A stretch of DNA of 64,000 nt from Achromobacter xylosoxidans A8 (GTDB lineage Bacteria > Pseudomonadota > Gammaproteobacteria > Burkholderiales > Burkholderiaceae_B). Below the pieces are notes generated by a model, which was not told the origin of the DNA, did not search any database, and saw only the letters and a program-made list of their open reading frames with translations. How positions within the stretch are numbered: the first letter of the stretch is position 1; the number at the start of each line of letters is the position of its first letter. Where the stretch lies: contig NC_014640.1 in the NCBI RefSeq assembly GCF_000165835.1, forward strand, positions 6,200,001-6,264,000. Direction: 5' to 3'. The translations under genes were made by a program, and so were the position numbers. Below are positions 35,418 to 44,446 of this stretch, piece by piece.

Positions 35418-36620
35418 ATGCAGTCTCTATTCTCTCCCCTGCCCGCTGCGGCCGGCGACACGATCTTCGCCCTGGTTGAAGCCTTCCAGAACGACCCCGC
35501 GCCCCATAAGGTCAGTCTCAGCATCGGCACCTACTTTGACGCGGACGGCAGCATCCCCGTCATGCGCGCCGTTCGCCAGGCGCGTGCAGCGCTCATCCAG
35601 GCGGGCAAGCCGCATCCCTACCTGCCCATTCCCGGTTCGGCGTCATACCGCGACGCCACCAGATCGCTGGTTCTCGGCGCCGATGGCCCGGCGCCGGCGC
35701 GCGTGGTGACGGCGCAAAGTGTGGGCGGCACTGGCGCCTTGAGGCTCGGCGCCGACCTGCTGCGTCGTACCTGCCCCGAAGCAGCGGTCTGGGTCAGCGA
35801 TCCGACCTGGGAGAACCACGACCAGATCTTTCGCCAGGCGGGCTTCACGGTGCATGAGTACCCCTACTACGACGCCGCGACCGCCACTGTCCGCTTCGCG
35901 CAGATGCATGACGCGTTGCAAGCCCTGCCTGCCGGCTCCATCGTCGTGCTGCACGCCAGCTGCCACAACCCCACGGGCGTGGACCTGTCTCCAGACCAGT
36001 GGCAGGCGCTGACCGAACTGTTTGCGCGCCAGGGCCTGATTCCGTTCTTCGACCTGGCCTATCAAGGATTCGGACTCGGCCTGGACGCGGACGCCGAGCC
36101 CATCCGGGCGATGGCGCGCGCCGGCGTGGAGTGTTTGGTCGCCAGCTCTTTCTCCAAGAATTTCTCCCTGTACGGCGAACGCTGCGGCGCCCTGAACGTC
36201 GTGTGCCACGACGCGGCCGCCGCGGACCGCGCGCTGGGCCAGCTCAAGCTGCTGATACGCAGCAATTACTCAACGCCTCCCACTTTTGGCGCCGCGCTGG
36301 TTGCTTCCGTCCTGAATGATCCCGCGCTGCGGCAACTCTGGGCCGAAGAACTTGAGCAGATGCGCGTGCGGCTTGTGGGTCTGCGCGCTCGTTTGTCCAA
36401 CGCGCTGGCGCAACTGACTGGCGAACCCGATGCCTGGCACTATATCGAGCGACAGCACGGCCTATTCAGCTACATGCGGCTCAGTCCTCAGCAGGTGGAA
36501 TCGCTGCGCCGCGAGCATGCCGTGTACCTGCTGAAGTCCGGCAGGCTCTGCGTTGCCGGCCTGACCGACGGCAATATCGATCACGTCGCACGCGCCATCG
36601 CGGCCTGCGCGCGAAGCTGA
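35418..36620 (+). CDS. Aromatic/aspartate aminotransferase (class I)
   Basis: 400 residues, the normal length of AspC/TyrB enzymes. The substrate and cofactor motifs are SVGGTGALRLG, HASCHNPTGVDL and FDLAYQGFG. The PLP lysine is K247 in SSFSKNFSLYGERCG, and the final arginine site is near SGRLCVAG. It converts aromatic amino acids or aspartate with 2-oxoglutarate. It lies between the FAH-family gene and the M20 amidohydrolase gene; together they could degrade an imported N-acyl or peptide-linked aromatic amino acid. Confidence 0.9.
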   Translation: MQSLFSPLPAAAGDTIFALVEAFQNDPAPHKVSLSIGTYFDADGSIPVMRAVRQARAALIQAGKPHPYLPIPGSASYRDATRSLVLGADGPAPARVVTAQSVGGTGALRLGADLLRRTCPEAAVWVSDPTWENHDQIFRQAGFTVHEYPYYDAATATVRFAQMHDALQALPAGSIVVLHASCHNPTGVDLSPDQWQALTELFARQGLIPFFDLAYQGFGLGLDADAEPIRAMARAGVECLVASSFSKNFSLYGERCGALNVVCHDAAAADRALGQLKLLIRSNYSTPPTFGAALVASVLNDPALRQLWAEELEQMRVRLVGLRARLSNALAQLTGEPDAWHYIERQHGLFSYMRLSPQQVESLRREHAVYLLKSGRLCVAGLTDGNIDHVARAIAACARS

Positions 36621-36672
36621 GCATTCTTCCCATCGCCCGGGGCCCGAGGCGACCATTCGATTGGAGCAAGGC

Positions 36673-37998
36673 ATGACCGCACCCTCCCGGCTTCTCGCCG
36701 CAAGTTTCGGAATGACGCTAGGCATGGTCCTGGCCTCGCCCGTCGCCGCCTCCGGCGCCGACCTGCTGCAGAACGGCCTGCAACGGGCCGACCAGACCGA
36801 GCCTGACGTGATCGCATGGCGGCGCCACATCCACCAGCATCCGGAACTGTCGTATCAGGAGACCGAAACGGCGAAATACATCGCCGACGCCTTGCGCGCC
36901 ATGCCGGGCATCACCATCGAGACCGGGATAGCGCGCACAGGAATAAAGGCCGTGCTCAAGGGCGGCAAGCCGGGGCCCGTGGTGGCGCTGCGCGCCGACA
37001 TGGACGCCCTGCCCGTCGAGGAACGCAATGACCTGCCGTTCCGCTCCCAAGCCAAGGCCACCTGGCGCGGGGAGCAGGTGTCCGTGTCCCATGCCTGCGG
37101 CCATGACACTCACGTGGCGATGTTGCTGGGCGCGGCCCGCGCCTTGTCGGCCATGCGCGAGGAACTGCCCGGCACCATCGTCTTCCTGTTCCAGCCGGCC
37201 GAGGAATGGGGGCCCGACAAGGAGCCCAGTGGTGCCCGGGCCATGATTGCGCAAGGCGTGCTGGAGAATCCCAAAGTGGATGTGGTCTTCGGCCAGCACA
37301 TAGGCGCTGGCGCTCCCTCTGGCACCATCGCCTACCGGGCCGGACCCACCATGGCCAGCGGCGACCGCTTCGAAATCTCGCTGCATGGCAAGGGTGGTCA
37401 CGGCGGCAGGCCATGGACCGCCAATCCGGCGCTTGTGCCGGCAGCCGAACTGACCCTGGCGCTGCAAGGCATCACCAGCAGCAAGGTGGATCAATCGGAC
37501 GGCGTCACCGTGCTGTCCATCGGCATGCTGCAAAGCGGGCGGCGCCCGAACATCCTGCCAGAGAACGCTGAACTGGCAGGCACCGTGCGCTCCCTGTCAT
37601 CGCGGAACCAAGGCATCGTGCACGAGGCCATCCGCACGCGGACCGAGCATATTGCGCAAGCCTATGGCCTGAAATCCAAGGTCGACATATACACGGGCTA
37701 CGAGGTCGTCGACAACGACAAAGCGCTGACTCGCAGCCTGATACCAGCATGGCAGGCGGCAGCCGGAGCCGGCAAGGCCGTCGAAATGCCGGCGCCATCG
37801 ACCGGCAGCGAGGACTTCGGCGCCTATGGCGTCAGCGGCAAAGTGCCTTCGGTCTTCTGGTTCATCAATGCCTCGCCTTATGGCGACAAGGGCGGCGCGC
37901 CCAACCATTCACCGGAATTCGCCATTGATGAAAGCGCGCTGCGCGTTGGCGTGCGGGCGTTGGTGGCTTCCGCGCTGACGTATATGGACAGGCAGTAG
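36673..37998 (+). CDS. Exported M20-family amidohydrolase/carboxypeptidase
   Basis: 441 residues. A signal peptide (about 27 residues) places it in the periplasm. The M20D domain has metal-binding motifs RADMDALPVEE, SHACGHDTHVAMLLG and FQPAEEWG, with a dimerisation insertion in the middle. Family members remove acyl groups from amino acids or split small peptides (hippurate hydrolase, IAA-amino acid hydrolase, AbgB). ATG 36673 follows GGAGCAAG. Its export suggests it frees amino acids outside the inner membrane before uptake and transamination by the upstream gene products. Confidence 0.88.
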   Translation: MTAPSRLLAASFGMTLGMVLASPVAASGADLLQNGLQRADQTEPDVIAWRRHIHQHPELSYQETETAKYIADALRAMPGITIETGIARTGIKAVLKGGKPGPVVALRADMDALPVEERNDLPFRSQAKATWRGEQVSVSHACGHDTHVAMLLGAARALSAMREELPGTIVFLFQPAEEWGPDKEPSGARAMIAQGVLENPKVDVVFGQHIGAGAPSGTIAYRAGPTMASGDRFEISLHGKGGHGGRPWTANPALVPAAELTLALQGITSSKVDQSDGVTVLSIGMLQSGRRPNILPENAELAGTVRSLSSRNQGIVHEAIRTRTEHIAQAYGLKSKVDIYTGYEVVDNDKALTRSLIPAWQAAAGAGKAVEMPAPSTGSEDFGAYGVSGKVPSVFWFINASPYGDKGGAPNHSPEFAIDESALRVGVRALVASALTYMDRQ

Positions 37999-38055
37999 GA
38001 AGGACGCCCCAAGCCCTGGACTGCCGACACGTCACGCCAATGACCGTGCCGCCAC

Positions 38056-38841
38056 TCAAAACCGCGGCGCGCGCTTCTCAATGAAGGCGGTGACTGCCTC
38101 GCGGTGTTCGGCGGTCTTGTGGGCCAGGGCCTGATAACTGGCGGACAGTTCCAGCAAGGAGGCCAGGCTGCTCTGCTGGCCCTCGCGCAGCAGGCGCTTG
38201 GTCATGCGCATGACGCCGCCCGGATTGGCCGCAATCTTCGCGGCAAGCGTCCTGGCGGCCGGCAGCAGCTCCGCCGCCGGCACCACCCTGCTGACCAGGC
38301 CGCAAGCCAGCGCATCCTGCGCGCTGATGGCCTCCCCGGTGTAGGCCATTTCGCTGGCCTTGGCCATGCCCACCGCCCGCGGCAGCAGCCACGCGCCGCC
38401 ATCACCCGGCACGATGCCGACGCGCACGAAGCTCTCGGCGAAGGTGGCCGTATCGGCGGCGATGCGGATGTCGCACATGCAGGCGATATCCAGGCCCGCG
38501 CCGATGGCCGGACCGTTGACGGCGCAGATCACGGGTACGTCCAGGCCGTGCAGCGCCAGCGGAATTCGCTGGATGCCTTGGCGATATTCTTCGCAGATCC
38601 GCTCGGGCGTCAGCGCGTCGTCGAAGAAGCGGCGCATGTCCTTGACGTTGCCGCCCGAACTGAAGATAGGTCCGGCCGCCGTCAGGATCAGTACCTTCAC
38701 GCCCGCGTCCTGCCGTATGTCGGCGCACAGTTGCACGATCTCTTCGATGGCGGTGTTGCCGGTCAGCGCATTGCGTGTTTCCGGCTGGTTCATGGTGGCG
38801 ACGACGATGCCGCCGTCGCGTTCTATCTGCAAAAAGGCCAT
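38056..38841 (-). CDS. Enoyl-CoA hydratase/isomerase-family protein
   Basis: 261 residues, crotonase fold. The oxyanion-hole segments are FSSGGNVKDM and NGPAIGAGLDIA, with a candidate glutamate in the SFVRVGIVPGDGG segment typical of hydratases. It is the last gene of a five-gene minus-strand operon and would add water to the enoyl-CoA made by the two acyl-CoA dehydrogenases. No thiolase or hydroxyacyl-CoA dehydrogenase is adjacent, so the pathway must be completed elsewhere. Confidence 0.9.
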   Translation of the reverse strand: MAFLQIERDGGIVVATMNQPETRNALTGNTAIEEIVQLCADIRQDAGVKVLILTAAGPIFSSGGNVKDMRRFFDDALTPERICEEYRQGIQRIPLALHGLDVPVICAVNGPAIGAGLDIACMCDIRIAADTATFAESFVRVGIVPGDGGAWLLPRAVGMAKASEMAYTGEAISAQDALACGLVSRVVPAAELLPAARTLAAKIAANPGGVMRMTKRLLREGQQSSLASLLELSASYQALAHKTAEHREAVTAFIEKRAPRF

Positions 38842-38865
38842 GCCAGAATCTCCTGTAAACCGGGC

Positions 38866-39873
38866 TTATGCCGAAACATCGGTAATCGCACGCACCAGGT
38901 CCAGGGTCGGCCCTGCGTGCGCGAACAGCGCCTCTCCGGCCACGTCCTGCCAGTACGCTTCGCTGCCGGCCGTCTGACGCCAGGCATGCAGGCGGCGCGT
39001 GTAGAGCTGCAAATCGTATTCTTCCGTAAAGCCTATCGCGCCATGCACCGCATGCGCCAGCTCGGCCACCACCAGCGCCGCCTCGCTGCAACGCGCCTTG
39101 GCGACCGCTACCCGCAGCCGGTCAGGCGCCACGCCCTCGGCATGGCAACCCAACTGCGCCGCCATGCGCGCAGCGCAGACATGCTCGCTCATGACGGCCA
39201 GCTGATGCTGGATCGCCTGGAACTTGCCGATGGGTCGGCCGAACTGCTGGCGCTCATTGGCGTACTGCAAGGTCCGTTCCAGCACGCTGCCCAGCGCGCC
39301 GGCCATCTGCGGCGCGACCACGCAGGCCTGCAAGGTCCGGACGTCGATGGCTGCGTCGATCGCCACCAGCGGCGCGGTCGCGACCTGGGCCGGCTCCCAG
39401 CGCATGGCGGCGTCCAGCGCGAGCGCGTGCGGCTCCCGGCGCGCCTGCCCGGTGTCGAGCAGGCGCCAGGCGCCATCAGCCTGCACCAAGACACTGTCTG
39501 CCACCCGGGCGCCACGCACCAGCGCACACTGCCACGCGCCGTCAGCCTGTTGCCGCCCGCTCGCCAGGCCGATGCTGCCTGCCGGCCGCTGCGTGGCAGG
39601 CAGCAGCGCTCGTGCGATCATGGTTTCACCCAGCAGCAAGGGCAGCGCGTGCGCGCCGCATTGCTCCAGCACGCCGAACACCTGTTCCAGGTTCAGCCCG
39701 GAGCCGCCGTCGTCTTCACCGAGCAGTGCATCGGCCAGGCCGGCGGCCTCCAACTGCTGCCAGAGCCGGCGGGCGGACTCGCCGCCCGCCTCGATATCGC
39801 GCACCGCCTGCGGCGTGCAATGGTCCGCCAACACCTGGCGCGCAGCATCGGCGTACAGATCGTTATCGCTCAT
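38866..39873 (-). CDS. Acyl-CoA dehydrogenase, shorter subunit
   Basis: 335 residues, about 50 shorter than classic acyl-CoA dehydrogenases, with the reduction in the N-terminal and middle beta domains. The C-terminal helical domain has the typical RQQFGRPIGKFQAIQH segment split over one helix and HGAIGFTEEYDLQLYTRR. It lies eleven bases after a longer acyl-CoA dehydrogenase gene. Paired short and long dehydrogenases often form heterotetramers for bulky or branched acyl-CoAs. It oxidises an acyl-CoA at alpha-beta using FAD. Confidence 0.88.
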   Translation of the reverse strand: MSDNDLYADAARQVLADHCTPQAVRDIEAGGESARRLWQQLEAAGLADALLGEDDGGSGLNLEQVFGVLEQCGAHALPLLLGETMIARALLPATQRPAGSIGLASGRQQADGAWQCALVRGARVADSVLVQADGAWRLLDTGQARREPHALALDAAMRWEPAQVATAPLVAIDAAIDVRTLQACVVAPQMAGALGSVLERTLQYANERQQFGRPIGKFQAIQHQLAVMSEHVCAARMAAQLGCHAEGVAPDRLRVAVAKARCSEAALVVAELAHAVHGAIGFTEEYDLQLYTRRLHAWRQTAGSEAYWQDVAGEALFAHAGPTLDLVRAITDVSA

Positions 39874-39884
39874 GTCATGCTCCT

Positions 39885-41048
39885 TCAACGCAGGCCCAGG
39901 CCGCGCGCGATCATGCCGCGCAGGATCTCGCGGGTGCCGCCCCGCAAGGAGAACGAGGGTGAGGCCTCCGTCACGTACTTCAGCGTCATCAGCAATTCCA
40001 CCGGTATGTCCTCCGCCTCGCGCGAGTACAGGTCTTCCGCGATCCAGGCCGGGATCATCTGCTCCAGCGTGGTACCCAGTTCCTTGACCAGCGCCGCCTC
40101 CACGATGGGGCTGGCGCCGCGCGTCAGTTTCTCCTGCACCGATACCGACATGGCCCGCAGCGGCGTCAGTTGGCCCAGCACCTTGCCGGCCAGCCGCTGG
40201 GCCGAGGGCGTGCGATTGGCCGGCAGGCGCGCATAGTCCAGCCATTGATCGAACAGCACGATGCTGGAGTACAGCCGTTCCGGACCGCTACGCTCGAACG
40301 CCAGTTCGGCCGTCACCTGCTCCCAGCCCTGCCCTTCGGCGCCCACCAGCGCATCGGCGCCCAGCTGCACGTTATCGAAGAACACTTCGCAAAAGTGGCT
40401 GTCGCCCGACAGGTCCTCGATAGGCCGAACCGTCACGCCGGGTAGGGACAGGTCGACGATGACTTGGGACAGGCCCTTGTGCCGGTCCTCCGGCCCGCCC
40501 GAGGTGCGCACCAGGGCGATCATGTACTGGCAGTGATGGGCGTTGGTAGTCCAGATCTTCTGCCCATTGAGCAGCCAGCCGCGGTCGTTCGGCATGGCGC
40601 GCGTGCGCACGCTGGCCAGGTCCGACCCGGAGTTCGGTTCGCTCATGCCTATGCAGAAGAAAGACTCGCCGCGGCAGATGCGGGGAACATGGAAGCGCTT
40701 CTGCGCTTCCGTGCCGTACTTGAGAATGAGCGGCGCGCTTTGCCGGTCCGCGATCCAGTGCGACCCGACCGGTGCGCCAGCGTTGAGGAACTCTTCCACC
40801 AGCACATAGCGCGCGAAGGCGCTGCGTCCGCCGCCGCCGTACTCGCGCGGCAGGGTCAGGCCGATCCAGCCGCGTTCGCCGACACTGCGGCTGAAGGCGG
40901 TGTCGTAGCCGCCCCAGGAACGCGCCCGGATATGCGCCGGCATGTCGCGCACGGCCTCCTGGAGGAAAGCGCGGACGGCGGGGCGCAAGGCCTCGTCTTC
41001 GGGCGGAATGCGCGTCAGCGGCAACGCAAGTGAATTCAGGCTGCTCAT
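39885..41048 (-). CDS. Acyl-CoA dehydrogenase, full-length subunit
   Basis: 387 residues. It has the N-terminal helical domain, the middle beta domain with the CIGMSEPNSGSDLASVRT signature and the W-T-T region KIWTTNAHH, and the C-terminal domain ending LRGGTREILRGMIARGLGL. The start codon overlaps the CoA-transferase stop (ATGA at 41045-41048), so the two are translationally coupled. With the 335-residue partner it may form an alpha2beta2 enzyme. Confidence 0.9.
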   Translation of the reverse strand: MSSLNSLALPLTRIPPEDEALRPAVRAFLQEAVRDMPAHIRARSWGGYDTAFSRSVGERGWIGLTLPREYGGGGRSAFARYVLVEEFLNAGAPVGSHWIADRQSAPLILKYGTEAQKRFHVPRICRGESFFCIGMSEPNSGSDLASVRTRAMPNDRGWLLNGQKIWTTNAHHCQYMIALVRTSGGPEDRHKGLSQVIVDLSLPGVTVRPIEDLSGDSHFCEVFFDNVQLGADALVGAEGQGWEQVTAELAFERSGPERLYSSIVLFDQWLDYARLPANRTPSAQRLAGKVLGQLTPLRAMSVSVQEKLTRGASPIVEAALVKELGTTLEQMIPAWIAEDLYSREAEDIPVELLMTLKYVTEASPSFSLRGGTREILRGMIARGLGLR

Positions 41049-42274
41049 CCCAGGACTCCATTGGTTCGATGCGTATGCAGGGTGTCTGCGTTCAGGCCCA
41101 GAAAACGGGCCAGGACGGCATCGGTATGCTGGCCCAGCTGCGGCGGCGCGTGGCGGTAGCTCACCGGCGTATCCGACAGGCGGATGGGGCTGGCGACCAG
41201 CGGCACTTCGCCGGCCTGCGGGTGCAGCATGCTCATCTTCAGGCCACGCGCCTGGACCTGCGGATCCTCGAACACGTCCGCGACGGTATTGATGGGGCCG
41301 CAAGGCACGCCATGCTGTTCCAGCAGATCGATCCAATCGCGCGTGCTGCGGGTGACGGTGATGGCGCGCAAGCCTTCGATCAACGCATCGCGATGCGCGA
41401 TCCGCGCCGCATTGCGCGCAAAGCGCTCGTCCTCGGCCCACTGCGGCCGTTCGATGGCGACGCACAGCCGCGCGAATTGTCCATCGTTACCCACGGCCAG
41501 GATCATGTGCCCGTCCGCCGTCGGAAAATCCTGATAAGGCAGGGTATTGGGATGCGCATTGCCCATGCGACGCGGCGCCTGCTGGCCGTACAGGTAGTTC
41601 ATGGCCTGGTTGCCCAGGCAGGCAACGCCCACGTCCAGCAGGGCCAGATCGATATGCTGGCCGCGCCCGGTATGCTCACGCGCCTGCAGCGCCGCCAGTA
41701 TGGCGGTGCTGGCGTATAGCCCCGTCAAGATGTCGGTCAGCGCCACGCCCACTTTCATGGGCCCGCCGCCGGGCATGCCATCGGGATGGCCGGTGATGCT
41801 CATCAGCCCGCCCATGCCTTGAATCAGAAAGTCGTAGCCGGCGCGGTGCGCGTACGGACCATCCTGGCCAAAGCCCGTGACCGAGCAATACACCAGCCTG
41901 GGATTCAGCTGGCTCAGCGCGGCATAGTCCAGGCCGTACTGCGCAAGTCCGCCGGTCTTGAAGTTCTCGATCAGCACGTCGCATTGCTGCGCCAGCCGCC
42001 GCACCAGTTCCTGCCCCTCGGGCTTGGTGAAATCGATGCTGACCGACTGCTTGTTGCGATTGGCGCACATGTAATAGGCGGATTCGCCGGTGGGCTGTCC
42101 GGCGGGATCGGTCACGTAGGGCGGCCCCCAGGCGCGGGTGTCGTCGCCCGTCCCCGGCCGCTCCACCTTGATCACTTCGGCGCCCAGGTCGCCCAGCGTC
42201 TGGGCGGCCCAGGGGCCGGCCAGCACGCGCGACAGATCGAGTACTTTCACATTCTGCAGGGCTGGTGCCGTCAT
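41045..42274 (-). CDS. CaiB/BaiF-family (class III) CoA-transferase
   Basis: 409 residues. The family N-terminus is VKVLDLSRVLAGPWAAQTLGDLGAEVIKVE (read as consecutive strands), and a conserved aspartate lies in YDFLIQGMGG. It moves CoA from one thioester to an organic acid, thereby activating the substrate. AGGAAGAGG precedes ATG 42274, which decides it over the ATG at 42292. It follows a Bug gene closely and is coupled to the acyl-CoA dehydrogenase, so the operon probably imports, activates and beta-oxidises one acid. Confidence 0.92.
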   Translation of the reverse strand: MTAPALQNVKVLDLSRVLAGPWAAQTLGDLGAEVIKVERPGTGDDTRAWGPPYVTDPAGQPTGESAYYMCANRNKQSVSIDFTKPEGQELVRRLAQQCDVLIENFKTGGLAQYGLDYAALSQLNPRLVYCSVTGFGQDGPYAHRAGYDFLIQGMGGLMSITGHPDGMPGGGPMKVGVALTDILTGLYASTAILAALQAREHTGRGQHIDLALLDVGVACLGNQAMNYLYGQQAPRRMGNAHPNTLPYQDFPTADGHMILAVGNDGQFARLCVAIERPQWAEDERFARNAARIAHRDALIEGLRAITVTRSTRDWIDLLEQHGVPCGPINTVADVFEDPQVQARGLKMSMLHPQAGEVPLVASPIRLSDTPVSYRHAPPQLGQHTDAVLARFLGLNADTLHTHRTNGVLG

Positions 42275-42288
42275 GGCCGCCTCTTCCT

Positions 42289-43269
42289 TCATTGTTGGGG
42301 AACGTTGGCCTTCTTGACGATGCGCTGCCAGAGCGCGATCTCCTTCTGCTGGAATTCGCGCATCTGCGAGGGGCCGCCCGTCATCGGCGTGGCGCCCAGG
42401 CGTTCATAGAAGGCGCGGGTTTCGGGCATCTTGGAGATGCGGGTGAACAGCTCGGCCAGGCGCTCGGTCTGCTCGGCTGGCGTCTTGGCGCTGACCATCG
42501 CGCCGACCCAGGTATAGGCCTCGAATCCAGGCAAGCCGGCCTCTGCCGCCGTCGGCACGTCGGGCGAAGTCCCGACACGCTGATCCGACGCCACCGCTAC
42601 CACCTTCACGCGGCCGTCCTTGGCCAGCTCCTGCACCGCGGTGACTTCGGCGAAGGTGTAGTCCACCGTGCCCGCGGCCACCGCCATGATGGCGTCGCCT
42701 GCGCCCTTGAACGGCACATGGACCGTCTTCAGGCCGGCGCTGTCGTTCAACAATTCGCCCATCAGCTGATAGCCCGCCGACCCCGCTCCGAAATTCACCT
42801 TGCCCGGATTGGCCTGGGCATAGGCGATCAGGTCCTTCAATGTGCTGTACGACGCCTGAGGGCTGACGGCCAGCATGGCGGGCGAGCGCATCATCATGGT
42901 CAGCGGCGCGAAATCCTTGACGGCGTCATAGGGCAGCGCCTTGAACAGCGCCGCATTGACCGCCAGCGTCGAATTGCTGCCGATGAAAACCGTGTACCCA
43001 TCGGCCGGCGCCGACAGCGCGTTCTTCACCGCGATGAAGCCATTGGCGCCCGGTTTGTTCTCCACCACCACAGGCTGCCCGGTCAGTTCCTGCAGCTGAC
43101 GAGCGAAGTAGCGGGCCGAGGTATCGGTGCCGCTGCCCGGGCCGAACGGCACGACGAACTTGATCGGACGGGAGGGGAAGGTTTCGGCCTGCGCTACGGC
43201 CTGATGGCCGGCGGCGCCAAGCAACGCGGCAGCCAACACGGCCGTCAGCATTTGTCTGCGGTGCAGCAT
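42289..43269 (-). CDS. Bug-family periplasmic solute-binding protein
   Basis: 326 residues with a signal peptide of about 28 residues. Its motifs are PIKFVVPFGPGSGTDTSAR, the ADGYTVFI turn and VPFKGAGDA. It is the first gene of the CoA-transferase/acyl-CoA dehydrogenase operon, so its ligand is likely the organic acid activated by the CoA-transferase. A candidate sigma-70 promoter lies about 100 bases upstream in an AT-rich gap. Confidence 0.93.
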   Translation of the reverse strand: MLHRRQMLTAVLAAALLGAAGHQAVAQAETFPSRPIKFVVPFGPGSGTDTSARYFARQLQELTGQPVVVENKPGANGFIAVKNALSAPADGYTVFIGSNSTLAVNAALFKALPYDAVKDFAPLTMMMRSPAMLAVSPQASYSTLKDLIAYAQANPGKVNFGAGSAGYQLMGELLNDSAGLKTVHVPFKGAGDAIMAVAAGTVDYTFAEVTAVQELAKDGRVKVVAVASDQRVGTSPDVPTAAEAGLPGFEAYTWVGAMVSAKTPAEQTERLAELFTRISKMPETRAFYERLGATPMTGGPSQMREFQQKEIALWQRIVKKANVPQQ

Positions 43270-43363
43270 GGAAGTCTCCTTGGGTGGAAGGCTGGCCGCT
43301 CTAGACGGCGGTCCTGGCCTGGTGGTCCAGTGGATGACTTTAGGCGTGCTTGATGGGTCTGTC

Positions 43364-43392
43364 TAATATTAAGAATTTGATATTCGATATTG
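43364..43392 (-). promoter_or_regulatory. Candidate sigma-70 promoter of the acyl-CoA operon
   Basis: On the minus strand TTCAAT (plus 43387-43392) and TAATAT (plus 43364-43369) are separated by 17 bases in the only strongly AT-rich stretch (about 43360-43400) between two co-directional Bug genes. The GATATTCGATATT direct repeat in the spacer could bind a regulator. The rest of the 166-base gap has no visible signal. Confidence 0.45.
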
Positions 43393-43435
43393 AATCTATA
43401 TCAGCAGACCCAGATATCCGGAAGGCGTCCGATGA

Positions 43436-44419
43436 TCAATGCGCCGTCACGCCAAGCTCCTTGATCAACCTTGGCACCACCGCATATTCCTCCCGGTACT
43501 CCCGCAGGAATTCCTCCGGCGAATTGCCTACGGCATCAAAACCGATGTTTGCCAGATACTTGCCGAACTCCGGATCGCGCACCACCTGCTGCGCGGCCGT
43601 CGCGAGCTTTTGCACCACATCCGCGGGCATGCCTGCCGGGCCGCTCAAGCCGACCCAGGCCTTGTTCTTGAATATGAAGGCGTCGTATCCCGCTTCGGCG
43701 AAGGTCTGGACCTCCGGCAGCAGCGCCGAGCGCCTGTCGCCGATGACAGCGATGGCCTTGACCTTGCCGTCCGCGATCATGGGCGCGGCAATGCTGGTGG
43801 AAGTGAAGGTAAACGCCAACTGCCCGCCCAGCAGATCGGTCATTGCCGGCGGCGAACCCTTGTATGGGACTTCGATGAACGTTGCCGAAGACTGCCTGGC
43901 CAGGCTCTCCATGATCAGTTGCGGGTATGAGCCTGGGCCGTATGACCCATAGGCCAGGGGAATCTGTGCTGCCCGCGCTTCCTCGACCGCCCCAGTCAGA
44001 TCGCTGGCTTGCATCGTCTTGTTGGCGATGAGCACCGGACCGGAGGCGGCAATCTTGCTGATCAAGGTGAAGTCTCGCTGCGGGTCGTAAGGCACCTTCA
44101 TGGTGACGACCGAAGAGATGAGCGCGTCGCCCACGCTCAGCATCAAGGTATAGCCGTCGGGCTTGGCGCGCGCGACTTCGGTCGCACCGATGGTGCTGCC
44201 AGCGCCGGGCTTGTTTTCAATCACGATGGGCGTGCCGAGTTGCGCCGACATCAGTTCGCCCAGTTTGCGTCCGATGGCGTCGATAGGCGCGCCCGCGGGA
44301 GAGGGAACGATCCAGCGGATAGGCCGGTTCGGGTAGCCGGCTTGCGCCATGGCGCCGACGCTAGCCAGCGCCATGGCGCATGCCAGCCCGAATCCCAATG
44401 TTCCTTTAATGGCAGTCAT
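43436..44419 (-). CDS. Bug-family periplasmic solute-binding protein, variant pocket
   Basis: 327 residues with a signal peptide ending about residue 26. The first motif reads RWIVPSPAGAPIDAIGR, where the usual GG pair before the Asp is changed; the KPDGYTLML turn and VPYKGS motif are kept. It lies 27 bases after an alpha/beta hydrolase gene on the same strand, so the two form a unit whose likely regulator is the divergent AraC gene. The ligand is unknown. Confidence 0.92.
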   Translation of the reverse strand: MTAIKGTLGFGLACAMALASVGAMAQAGYPNRPIRWIVPSPAGAPIDAIGRKLGELMSAQLGTPIVIENKPGAGSTIGATEVARAKPDGYTLMLSVGDALISSVVTMKVPYDPQRDFTLISKIAASGPVLIANKTMQASDLTGAVEEARAAQIPLAYGSYGPGSYPQLIMESLARQSSATFIEVPYKGSPPAMTDLLGGQLAFTFTSTSIAAPMIADGKVKAIAVIGDRRSALLPEVQTFAEAGYDAFIFKNKAWVGLSGPAGMPADVVQKLATAAQQVVRDPEFGKYLANIGFDAVGNSPEEFLREYREEYAVVPRLIKELGVTAH

Positions 44420-44446
44420 TTTGTCTCCTCCTTGCAGCATCGGGAG

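Noticed and set aside
38104..40236. 710-codon plus-strand frame antisense to the enoyl-CoA hydratase and acyl-CoA dehydrogenase genes
   Set aside because: Shadow of two genes with clear crotonase and dehydrogenase motifs.
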